Assembly (NCBI RefSeq): GCF_009730915.1
Contig: NC_052475.1
Coordinates: forward strand, 24,861,016 to 24,925,015
Origin: Dioscorea cayenensis subsp. rotundata
Taxonomy: Eukaryota; Streptophyta; Magnoliopsida; Dioscoreales; Dioscoreaceae
Direction of reading: 5' to 3'
Length of the DNA stretch: 64,000 nt
Shown: in pieces, positions 33,564 through 43,465 of the stretch
Numbering within the stretch: position 1 is the first letter of the stretch
How the letters are laid out: each line of letters begins with the position of its first letter
Made by a program: the position numbers and the translations under genes
The notes under the pieces: model-generated
Databases searched by the model: none
The model's input: the letters and a program-made list of their open reading frames with translations, nothing else
What the model was told of the DNA's origin: nothing

Positions 33564-35818
33564 ATGCCATATTCAACTGCAGAGATTGATTCAATGAAGC
33601 CAATGGTGAGGGAGGAGATGATATATAATGCAGTTAATTTTTTATCTGATCCAAATGTGAGGAGCTCTTCAATCATTAGTAGACGTGAATTCTTGGAGAA
33701 GAAAGGCTTGACTCAATGTGAGATAGATGAAGCTTTCCGCCGTGTTCCTGTATGAAATTCATGCCTGCAGTCATTGCATTATTGTGAGAATTTTCTCTAT
33801 TGAGTCTTTTAATTTGTTACTAAGTGCTTGCAATTTGTATTTCTTTTGTGCTACAGGATCATCCACATTCAATGAATTCTTTGGTTGAAGTTGCCCCCAT
33901 GAATCAAACCAATCAGGGTAATCAAGAATCAAACATTATCTGTTCATTTACTTCATTAAAAACTGGTGTTTTATTTATTTATTTAGTTAATCTCAATGCA
34001 AGAATGTTTTCATTTGTTATACTGAAGTTCCAAGTCATTGAAATTGTGATGTTTTTTAGTGTTTTTATTTCAATCTCAATGAAAGAATTCTTGTTCATTA
34101 ACATGACCATTGCAATTGCTTATCATTATGGTAAAACTTGCAGCTGGTCCTGTTACCCCTGTTTCTTCAGCTTCAACTAAGTTGAAAACCATGTCTTATT
34201 GGCCACATGCTTTGGTTGCTATCGGTGGCCTTGCTATTCTGGGAACCGGAACTCTTTGTTTTAAGGTATTCCTTGTTATATTGGCATTTATACTAAAATT
34301 TTTGTAGACAAAAGTATTTTGGAATTCTCACTGTGGGGACATGCAACTTACAATTAGTGTGCAATTTTGGTCTTGGTCTTGTTTATTATTAGTTTATATG
34401 TCATTGATAATTCTCTTTTTACCTTGTTGAGTATTTGTGTAGAATAAGGTTATTCCTTGGTTGAAAACTTGGGCTGGAAACCCTGTTGCAGAAGAAGATA
34501 GAGCCCAGTCTAGTCTGGTTCAAGAAGCTGCACATGCTGCAAAATCAGCTGCACAGGCTGCTTCTCTTGTGGCTAATGCAATTCAAGAGTTACATAATGC
34601 AAAAATTGAAGGTCCTTTCATTTTAAAATGATTCTGTTTTTCTTATTAATCTTTGAACTTGATTAATAGATTGATTGATTTATTTATTGTTTTCCACCAG
34701 AGAGGATGCAGTTCAAGGCACTTAAAGATATGATGTTTACACAAGTAAAGCAGATGGAAAACATGAGTTACATGATCCAAAAATTGGAAAACAGAATAGG
34801 CAATGCGCAATATCACTCCACAATTAGAAATGGTATGTTGATCAAATGGATATATGGGGATATATATATATATATATTGGATTCATCTTGATGGCATTAA
34901 CGCACAATTCCTTTTATTGAATTGATTAATATATATTAATCTATAATTATCATTGACAACGTGCAACATAACATGTATCAAATTAATTAATGGTATTAAC
35001 GTTTACTTGGTCAACAGCTAATCCATGGAGAAAGGTTGAATATTCAAGCTCAGGCATGTCTTTTCTCTATCCTAAGGTACGTAATCTTCTACATGGTGTA
35101 TTCACTAAGAAAGTTCATGTATCTTGCTGATTAATGTGTGTTCAAACGCGGAGAATAGGATTATGTTCTAAGCAATTTAGATGTTTACCTGCCTCATCAT
35201 TGAATAATGTTTTATCTAGTTTAGTCTATAAGGATTATATTTCTTATGCTTCCAAATAAGTATAGTTTAAGATTTTAGCACTAGGATTAATTTTGACAAA
35301 CATTTAATAGTTAGTGAGTATTTGATTAAAATACTCTTTAATTTATACAACAAAATCTGACTTTCACACACAACATTATTATTATTCTCTCATTTTGGAA
35401 ATTTGAAATTACTTGATACTTACATAATATAATAGGCTGGAACCAGTGTATTTTCTGGTTCCAAAATCAGGGAAGATGAACTCGTTATTTATTCAAATAA
35501 AGATAATATTGCTAGACGTGTGCATAAGTTTGAAATATCTCTTCTTCTATGTCTATTGTCTAACACCGGACTAGTGATTATCAGAATGACCAGCAGCTTA
35601 CATGGAAGAGCCATGATTCTTCAGAGTCATGTGATCAGGCAAACAAAACCATGAAGGTGATTGATATTGAACCTGAACCGGAGGTTTCAATCCCTTCTGA
35701 TATTATAATGGAGAACATGACGAGGCCAGAGCTACCAAACCCAGTTGCTGAAATGGTGAACTCTGTCTCTAACTCCAACTCTATTGCATCACATGCATTA
35801 GAATCAGAGCAAACATGA
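33564..35818 (+). CDS. PEX14: Peroxin 14, peroxisomal docking protein (short form)
   Basis: Exons 33564-33749, 33857-33917, 34144-34265, 34443-34611, 34701-34832, 35018-35076 and 35585-35818 fit in phase and encode 320 residues. Residues ~16-62 are the PEX14 N-terminal helical domain (MVREEMIYNAVNFLSDP.., FLEKKGLTQCEIDEAFRRVP), which binds the WxxxF motifs of PEX5. A hydrophobic segment follows (WPHALVAIGGLAILGTG), then Ala-rich and coiled-coil helices. PEX14 sits in the peroxisome membrane and docks the import receptor with its cargo. Plant PEX14 is usually about 500 residues, with an N-terminal extension and a long C-terminus; both are short here. The start at 33564 is uncertain: an acceptor-like CTGCAG just inside it could instead join an unseen first exon, with 33594 the next ATG. 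The last exon is the least certain. Confidence 0.82.
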
Positions 35819-36247
35819 GATTGCTTTATTGAAATTAATATTTTATTTTCTTCGGCAGCCAAAACTTGACTTTTTATGTGATTATAGAGAGAATTCGTCT
35901 TCTCTTCTATCAGAAGTTAAAGTTATAATGAAACCACTTTAGTCCCTTTGACATTTTCATGCATTAATATGAATGAATGCACCAGGTCAACAGCTATGGT
36001 CCCATGATCTAATCGCCTAACAAAGAACTTTAAACTTTTCCCATTGGCCATCAAACCACAGCTCCAATCCATTAAAAATCCATTCAAATGTTCACATAAT
36101 TAATGCTGTGCTACATTGAATGCCTCATATATATACCAGACAATTTACATATAAACATGGGGAAATAAAGAAAAAAAAATATTAAAATTGGAATTAAACG
36201 TAAAATAAATATTCAAAGTTCAAAAAATTTTTTTTTAAAAAAGAAAA
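35819..36247. other. Tail-to-tail spacer between PEX14 and the DUF1645 gene
   Basis: Convergent genes meet here, so it should hold both 3' untranslated regions. It has no open frame of note. Confidence 0.6.
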
Positions 36248-36985
36248 TTAAAACGGGCTGTGGGCCCGACTAGCGGCATTGCCAAAGAAACCGATGAACT
36301 CAGGCCGGTACGGCAACAAGGATTTGCGGCCCGTCTTCGTAACATCACCGCCTTTCTTCGAGTAATAGAGCTTGTGAGCGGTTACCATATCCAACTCGGT
36401 AACCTTACTCGCCTTAGGCTTTTTCTCTCCATCCTTTGGAGCACTGCTAGTGCTTGTTGGCTTCTTATCCTTCTCCTCCGGCGGCATACGCACGAACCTC
36501 TTGTTCCCATCGCTCCGGCTCCGACCATCAACGAGGTCCATTAGCCGCCACCGCCTCGATCCCCCAGCGGACGAGCTTCGCCGTTGCTTCTCCGGAGACC
36601 AGGGGCAGTAGGTGGTGTCAGGGAGGCTCTCCAGCTCATCGCACTCCGATGATGATGTGGACGCTGGTAGGCTGTCTCGTTCCTCCATCAGGAGCTTCTG
36701 CATCGAGATCCTGGTCTCCGGCTCCAGATCGGCGACGGCTGCGGTGGGAGCGTCTCCGGTAGGGGAAAGAGGCCGGCCAAAGAGAGGGAAAACCGGGCGG
36801 ATCCGGCCGTTGTCAAACATTTCATCCGCAGTGATCTCCTTACCGGAGTCTGGATCCCGAAGCACGAACTCGAAATCAGAATCATCGGCATCTTCCTCAA
36901 AATTCACCCCACCATCGTGCTCCTCCGGTGAGATCCAGTTCGACGACTCAAAATGGAAAGCGTGGCCATTGTCCCTTGGATCCAT
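36248..36985 (-). CDS. DUF1645 family protein
   Basis: Intronless, 245 residues, from MDPRDNGHAF. Family hallmarks in order: DSDFEFVLRDPDSGKEITADEMFDNGRIRPVFPLF near residues 35-70, the WSPEK segment around 130, and RRWRLMDLVDGRSRSDG at ~145-160. Conserved basic and Ser-rich stretches and a C-terminal RKSLLPYRPEFIGFF block follow. The biochemical role is unknown. The rice member SGL affects grain length and stress tolerance, so a growth or stress role is possible but not shown here. The gene is GC-rich, intact and has its own TATA box at 37069-37075. It converges with PEX14. Confidence 0.88.
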   Translation of the reverse strand: MDPRDNGHAFHFESSNWISPEEHDGGVNFEEDADDSDFEFVLRDPDSGKEITADEMFDNGRIRPVFPLFGRPLSPTGDAPTAAVADLEPETRISMQKLLMEERDSLPASTSSSECDELESLPDTTYCPWSPEKQRRSSSAGGSRRWRLMDLVDGRSRSDGNKRFVRMPPEEKDKKPTSTSSAPKDGEKKPKASKVTELDMVTAHKLYYSKKGGDVTKTGRKSLLPYRPEFIGFFGNAASRAHSPF

Positions 36986-37068
36986 GGTAAGAAATCCTTT
37001 TATCTCTTCAGTTGTTCCGATTTCGTTCTTGATTGCGTTCGTTTGTGAGAATCGGGAGTTGCCGAAGT

Positions 37069-37075
37069 TTATATA
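37069..37075 (-). promoter_or_regulatory. TATA box of the DUF1645 gene
   Basis: TATATAA on the minus strand, 84 bases upstream of the ATG, in a normal position for a ~50-base leader. Confidence 0.65.
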
Positions 37076-39490
37076 GCGGTGGTGGTGGTGAATTTCCTGA
37101 AAAATATAAAATTCTAGAACTAGGGCAAAGAAGTCAAAAGCATGATTTCAGCCGTTGGATTTTCATCAATTGTTGCGTGTGAATCTTGAGGGAGTGAATT
37201 GATGGTTTTGGGTTTAGAACTACTAATATGAAAGCGAGTGTTTGTAGTAGAGGTAGAGGAAGGTTCGGCCGGTGATATCATTAGTGAGGATGGCTTATCT
37301 TTGGTGTGCATTGAAAGAGTAAGCGCCTGGACACGTGATTGGTTCTCTCATGATTTCTGGATGGTCAATGGGTGGTTTCTTGGTGGGCAGGGCTTTCTCA
37401 AATGGAGTATTTATCTTTATGTAGACATATTAATTTAATTCATTTTTTATATTAATATATATATATATATTAATTGAATTCATTACTTTGCTTTTGAGGT
37501 CAATAGGGTTGGTTTTGTCTTACTTTCATGCAATGAATGGCAATGTTGGACCTCAAGATTTTGACATCTGTATTAAGATAATACATGCCTTTTTGGTGTC
37601 TTATCCAATTCCTTTTTATCTTTTAGGATGTTTTTGTCTAGTTGATTAGGTAATCAATGTGAATAATCATATGGCGCTTATTGACCATGGTTAATTCATA
37701 ATTCTAATTTATTCTCAGATTTGATAAACAGAACTATATTTGTTTTGGGAGGATTTGAGAGGGCAGCCCCAAAGTTCACATAAGAGGAAAGCATGGCGTC
37801 TTGAGATATTAACTGTAACATATGCTTGAGATATTAACTATAACATATGCATGTTTATGATTTTTTTAAATTGAGCGGTGCTTATCGTTTATTTGTCCAA
37901 AAATAACATGGAGACGAGGATATAATACCTGATACCAAACAATTTTGTACAACAGTTTGAAAGAGTAATTCTAAAAATCAAATATTAAAAAAATATTAAA
38001 TTTTTTTAATATAGTAGATAAGATAATAAATTTGAGATTGTATGATTTCAGCAATGGAGAGTTGTCATAATACTTTATCCTCTAATCAAAATTGAGGTTT
38101 GATGTATGTTTGTATCAAAATGGCTTGTCCATATTTCTTATAAAAAAAACATCTGATGTTTAAAATGTATACAATTAATTAGTTGTAATTTAATTATACA
38201 TTTAACTGTATAATGTTTGGTTGATTGTTTGTTGCTATTGTGACTCTGCTATGGTAAAGTTTATGGAGGATTATTAAATGTGTTATGAGTAATACAATAT
38301 TTTCCACTAAAAATATCTTTACGCTCCTGAGTATTTGTCTCTATTGCTCATATCTTTCTCCGTTGGAATTTTATTGTTTCTGGTTGTTTTGTGAAGCCAT
38401 TGGTTCAAATGGAATTGAAATTTTTTGATAATAAAATCGATTTCGTCTTTGTCCTAGTTTTGATGTTAATTATATTTGCCCCTTTGTTTTTGAAACTCTT
38501 TATATATTATCATTTAATGATTTGATGGTTTGTTCATTCCATGAAAATGGTTTAATTATGAATTAAATATATTAGAGCATGAGGGGCATATACATCCTGC
38601 TACAGTTTTAATGTTAATTATATTTATCCTTTTGTTTTTAAAACTCTTTATATATTATCATTTAATGATTTGATGGTTTGTTCAATCCATTAAAATGGTT
38701 AAATTATGAATTACATATATTACAGCATGAAGGGGCATATACATGCTGCTACAACTTTTTTTTCACAACTTGTTTCAAATATTAAGTAATTTTCTAAAAA
38801 AAATGATTATTTTTTTTATAAAAATGTATAAATCATAAAATTCATAATTATGATTTTTTCTTTGTCAGTGTGTATGGGCTATGGCTAAGTCTTGTTTGTA
38901 ATATTCTATGGAGCAAGTTTGACTTATTTTTCTTCTCTTTTAAGCAGGGTTGGCACCCAATCAGGCTTCTGAGAAGGTCAGCAATTCCCTTATCATGTAT
39001 TTAATCATGTTTTTTTTTTTTTGACAAATTTTTAATCATGTTTGAAAAATATTAATCTAGATACCATATAAACTATTGCATCCCAGATAAATCTATGATA
39101 AAGTATTAATTGTGATCATTCTTTTACTCTTATGTTTTCAACTTCTCATGTCATTCTTTTCTATTTGTGCTCACTTTTAACGTGCATTTTTCTCCGTGGT
39201 CACCCACTTATTGCTAATTTTATGCTTGCGGTCTGGTTCATTTAACTAACTACATGGTCCGTGCAGGGAACAGAGTTGAGTTATTTCACAATAAAGCTCT
39301 TGACCAGATCTTTTCTTCAAAACTAGAAATCTTTCTAGAGGATCATCTAAGCTGTTAATGTCTCTCTCTCTCTCTGTGAGTATTCCTTTATAAAATATTT
39401 CTCCTTTTTGTTTCCTTTCAAAATAATTCATTTTATAATTATACACAGCTCTGATTATTTTATTCTCTACCGAAAAAATAGTCTGTCCAT
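37076..39490. other. AT-rich intergenic region
   Basis: No gene recognised. The frame at 37238-37438 has no domain. It includes the 148-bp tandem duplication at 38458-38753 and a (CT)n run at ~39361-39375. Confidence 0.55.
38458..38753. repeat. 148-bp imperfect tandem duplication
   Basis: Two consecutive copies, about 38458-38605 and 38606-38753, aligned over their full length with scattered substitutions. Markers are ATGTTAATTATATTT near the start, TATATATTATCATTTAATGA in the middle and GGGGCATATACATSCTGCTACA at the end of each. Confidence 0.85.
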
Positions 39491-40422
39491 GCTTTTACAC
39501 AAGATTGTCAGACTCGGCCTGGGTATTGACCCGGTTAAGGCCAGGGGTCAGGGGTCAATGGGTTCGACCGGGTCGAACCGGGGTTACTAATAAAATATAA
39601 AAAAAATATTATAATAATTAATAATGAACAAATATAATATTAAAACTATAATTATAATATAAAAAATTACTCAAATTTGATATTTAAATTGATAAATGAC
39701 CTTATATGCACTAGTGTTTTCTAATTATGTCATTTATTTTTAAATTTTTGTAAACATTTACAAATTTAATATATTAATATATAATTATTGAACTTCTCTC
39801 GGTGTTATTTATTTATTTTTTTGTTTATTGGTTGATTTTGTCATAATAGATAAGAAATTTAATTTACTAATTCTTATCTTTTATATGGATGATACATTTT
39901 ATCAATAAATTATTTAACTTACCCAATTTCAATTGAGATTTTATTTTGTTTTAAATTTTCTTATATTTTATATTTAGTTAGAATATTTTATTTTTATATT
40001 TATAATAAAATTACACTCATTTATTGTTTTATTTTTTAAAAAAATTAAATTTTAGAAAGTATTTAGTATTTACATAATATATTAATAAATTTTATTTTTA
40101 AATGCTAATTTTTTTGTTGGTATGTTTATGATATATATATATATATATTGTAATTTCATTTATTGATTATAAATTAAAAAATAATATTAATAAATATACA
40201 TGATTTTGTAGTTTCTAATGAGAAAATAATAATAAATTATTAAATATTGTAAAAAAACTATAATATTGTGACCCAATTGACCCCGCCGGGTCAACCGAGT
40301 TAACACCGGGTTTTTTCATACCCGGTTTAATGAGATATACCCGGGCCGGCCACATGGCCGGTTCTTGGGTTTTCCAGTTGAACCGACCGGGCCGGTTCGG
40401 GTCTGACAACATTGCTTTTACA
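39491..40422. mobile_element. MULE-like non-autonomous transposon with 9-bp target duplication
   Basis: GCTTTTACA occurs at 39491-39499 and again at 40414-40422, flanking a 914-bp element (39500-40413). Ends are inverted: AAGATTGTCAGACTCGGCC on the left and, reading inward on the other strand from the right end, AATGTTGTCAGACCCGAACC. GC-rich subterminal tracts (GACCCGGTT, CCGGGTCAA types) enclose a very AT-rich core. No transposase frame. A 9-bp duplication fits the Mutator superfamily. Confidence 0.7.
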
Positions 40423-40488
40423 TAATAAAAACCACTCTCAAAAAAGCTGTTTTTTTTTAAATGCTTATTGATCACTGTCATATTACTG

Positions 40489-40691
40489 AAATGAATAACA
40501 CGTGTCATGATTAATTTTTCCACAAAGGCAAAAAAATTCTTCAGTTCTCTGAAGAATTTTTTTGCCTTTGTGGAAAAATTAATCATGAACTGAACTGAAG
40601 AATTTTTTTGCCTTTGTGGAAAAATTAATCATGAACTGAAGAATTTTTTTGCCTTTGTGGAAAAATTAATCATGACACGTGTTATTCATTT
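40489..40691. repeat. Foldback repeat: one inverted arm and three direct copies
   Basis: The left arm (40489-40546) runs AATGAATAACACGTGTCATG, then an AATTTTTCCACAAAGGC stretch. It is followed by three head-to-tail copies of its reverse complement (about 40549-40589, 40597-40634 and 40638-40691). Only the outermost copy includes the terminal ACACGTGTTATTCATT. The arm and the last copy could pair over ~58 bases. A CACGTG lies near each outer end (40499-40504 and 40676-40681). Confidence 0.8.
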
Positions 40692-40955
40692 AGTAGAAAC
40701 TTAATCAATGAAAAATTTGATAGTAAAAATTACACTTGAATAGGATGGCATACCGGTAGCAAAGTAGAGACTGTAGCTCCTGGGCGGTGCTATGAGATTT
40801 CGGGTGGTGCTCGTGAGCCTCATGGCGGTTCTCACGGCGGTGCTCGTCATTCTCGTGGTGGAGCTCGTCATTTTCATAGTGGATCACGAGTAGGTGCTCG
40901 TCAGTCCTACGGTGGTGCTCGTAGAGATCTACGTGAATCAGTTACTCATTGTCGA

Positions 40956-43448
40956 GTGGACAATGCTTCTTCATCAACCCCTCAACCTCATCCTCTGGAG
41001 GATTCATCCTTGAAAAACAAGAACTCTCCGGTGAAGGACGGCATTACCTTCACTGACGTTGCTCGTATCTCCCCACCTCCTGAGAGCTCTAACCCACCTT
41101 CCTCTTCCTCGCTAAAACGACGTCGTTCACCGGAGAATGAAGTAGTTTGTAAACGCTGTCTTAGATCCGGTCACAAAATTGAAGATTGCCATCATCAACT
41201 CACCTGTCGCCGGTGCTCTGGTATTGGACACTTTGCTGCTAGATGTCCGCTAAAACTTTCACATTATTCTACTACCAGGGAGATTTTATCTTTGAAGAAA
41301 CCCTCGCCACCCACAAAACCATTGTTACATGGTACTGCCCGTCGATCTAGCTCAGGGATACCTTCTCTTAGGGTTTCCCTCCCTATATCCGAAGTCATCA
41401 TCCAATCTAAGGAAGACCTCAAGCGACGAGTAATCATCAAGGTTGTCTCTGGAAATGCGAGTGTTCAATCTCTCCATGATGCACTCCCGGCTCAACTGAA
41501 ATCCGATCAGTGTGAAAATATCACTCCATTCGGAGACAACTTCATCCTCACACTATTCACTGCTCGTGCAGCGATGGCAGTTGTTAAGAAGGGACATCTT
41601 TCTTTCACCACCAAACACGGCCCTTGCACGGTAAAGCTCTCCCATTGGTCGCCGGAATTCGGCTCACATGCGGTCGCCGCCGGCAACTACAACTGGATCA
41701 GGATAACTAATCTCCCACTTCATTGCTGGAACTGGGACTCTATTGTAGCAGTCTTGAAGCCTCTTGGAGATTTGATCTTCGTCCAAAGGAAGGATGATGT
41801 CTCTCTTGAACACATGAGGGTTTTGGTGAGACTCTTATCACCCACCTCATTCCCCTTGGAGATAACTGTGGACGTGGGAGTGAGAAGCTTCATAGTCAAG
41901 CTTGAAGACGACGGCGTTCCAATCATTCGTTCGAAGATGGTTACCGGCCCTACTCCACAGAATATCCCGGCGGCTGCACACCCATCTCGGCCGTCGATAT
42001 CTCAGTTTAAACCTCGTGTTCCCGCCGGGACTTCAGACATCTCTCTCTCGGCATCGGGGAGTCGGAGCTCCAGTGAGAGAGCTTCAGTGGTCCCCCAGAT
42101 TCCTTGTGAGAGAAACGAGGAAGGGGACACACTGCTCATGCACAACACCTATGTGAAGGCCGATGGTGTAACAGCCATTGATGTGCATTGTGATCAGGTT
42201 TCCTCTGATCATTTTGGACCTTTGTTGGTGGCTGATTCGCCTCGAGATCATAACTCTGATTCTCTCAATAATTCAATCAAAATTTTATCTCAAGGCAGCT
42301 TGATTCAAAAAGAGATTTTATTGCCTCGAGATGCATCTTCCACTGAGATTCCCTCATCTCCTCCCACTGAGCATAACTTACCTCGGGATAGGATTACTCC
42401 CAACAGACATCATGATGCTTCAATTCCTTTGAAGACTTTGCCTCGGGATTTGAACTCCACTGAGATTATTTCTTCTTCTTCTAATGATTTGAACTTGCCT
42501 CGGGATAGGGAAAATATATTCATCTCAATAGATGAATCATCCCAACCCATGTCTATTAAGTCCACTACCATTAAGGCTAATAATTCTCCGATCATGGACA
42601 TTTCACTAGAGATAATTCCTAATTCTCTAAATTCAGATTCTAAAGGCAAGGAGATCATTACTCCTTTGGAATCTACTAAATCTAATATTGAGGAGTTACC
42701 TATTCACTTGAAGCCCCTACCGCCGTCGATTCATATTCCTGAGGGATACAAATGGATTTTCATCCATGGAGGTTGGTCCCTGGTACCTTGCATCAACTCT
42801 GATAAATTCTACTCTCAGGATCCATCCCTTCCTAATTCCCCCTTGATTATTCACTCGGATGAAGAGTTGGTTGACTGGGGTGAAGATGATGATTTACCTA
42901 TTTATGCAATAACTGATGATGATCATATTCTGAGTGAGGAGCACCTCTCACAGTTAGAAGCTGAAATTCAAAGAGATGATCTTCTCTCTGAAAAATTGAT
43001 TGCCCCAGGGAATTCACTCCTTATTGAAAATGACACTTCTGCTGGTATGTTGATTGAGACGATCCCTGACACTTCACAATCTATTAAGCAACCTGCCATC
43101 ACTATCGCACAAAATCAGGTTCAGAAGCAAATCAGAAGAAGTGATCGACCTAAGAAACCTTCTGGTCGATGGAATGAAGATGCTGGGTTTATTCCTCACC
43201 CACCAAGATCGTCCAAGAAAAAAACACCTGATGATCCTCGGGACGGTACGTCTAATTCCTTTAATTCAGATGTATTTTCTTCTTGGACTGATACTCAATT
43301 CTTTAATTATAGCAATGCATGCGGTGTTAAATTCCAAGGTTCCCCCAATCATAAGTTCAAATGCTTAGAAAAAGTTCGTAGACTTGAATCTGCTAGGGCT
43401 AGAACTTCATTTTTCCCGTCTGGATCTCATTCGAGATCTAACACCTAG
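40956..43448 (+). CDS. LINE ORF1: gag-like protein with zinc knuckles
   Basis: An open frame of about 830 codons. Two CCHC zinc knuckles lie near residues 64-97 (CKRCLRSGHKIEDC and CRRCSGIGHFAARC). A DUF4283-like RNA-binding region follows at ~150-320, then a long Ser/Pro- and Asp-rich tail. No ATG opens the frame: 40956 is a GTG and the frame continues upstream, through Gly/Ala/Arg-rich repeats, to a stop near 40736. The original start is therefore mutated or truncated. ORF1 proteins of plant LINEs bind the element's RNA for retrotransposition. It ends 17 bases before ORF2. Confidence 0.75.
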   Translation: MDNASSSTPQPHPLEDSSLKNKNSPVKDGITFTDVARISPPPESSNPPSSSSLKRRRSPENEVVCKRCLRSGHKIEDCHHQLTCRRCSGIGHFAARCPLKLSHYSTTREILSLKKPSPPTKPLLHGTARRSSSGIPSLRVSLPISEVIIQSKEDLKRRVIIKVVSGNASVQSLHDALPAQLKSDQCENITPFGDNFILTLFTARAAMAVVKKGHLSFTTKHGPCTVKLSHWSPEFGSHAVAAGNYNWIRITNLPLHCWNWDSIVAVLKPLGDLIFVQRKDDVSLEHMRVLVRLLSPTSFPLEITVDVGVRSFIVKLEDDGVPIIRSKMVTGPTPQNIPAAAHPSRPSISQFKPRVPAGTSDISLSASGSRSSSERASVVPQIPCERNEEGDTLLMHNTYVKADGVTAIDVHCDQVSSDHFGPLLVADSPRDHNSDSLNNSIKILSQGSLIQKEILLPRDASSTEIPSSPPTEHNLPRDRITPNRHHDASIPLKTLPRDLNSTEIISSSSNDLNLPRDRENIFISIDESSQPMSIKSTTIKANNSPIMDISLEIIPNSLNSDSKGKEIITPLESTKSNIEELPIHLKPLPPSIHIPEGYKWIFIHGGWSLVPCINSDKFYSQDPSLPNSPLIIHSDEELVDWGEDDDLPIYAITDDDHILSEEHLSQLEAEIQRDDLLSEKLIAPGNSLLIENDTSAGMLIETIPDTSQSIKQPAITIAQNQVQKQIRRSDRPKKPSGRWNEDAGFIPHPPRSSKKKTPDDPRDGTSNSFNSDVFSSWTDTQFFNYSNACGVKFQGSPNHKFKCLEKVRRLESARARTSFFPSGSHSRSNT

Positions 43449-43465
43449 GCTCCTTCAGTTGTTTA

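Noticed and set aside
36260-37076. Plus-strand frames opposite the DUF1645 gene
   Set aside because: Shadows in GC-rich coding DNA; the minus-strand frame carries the family motifs.
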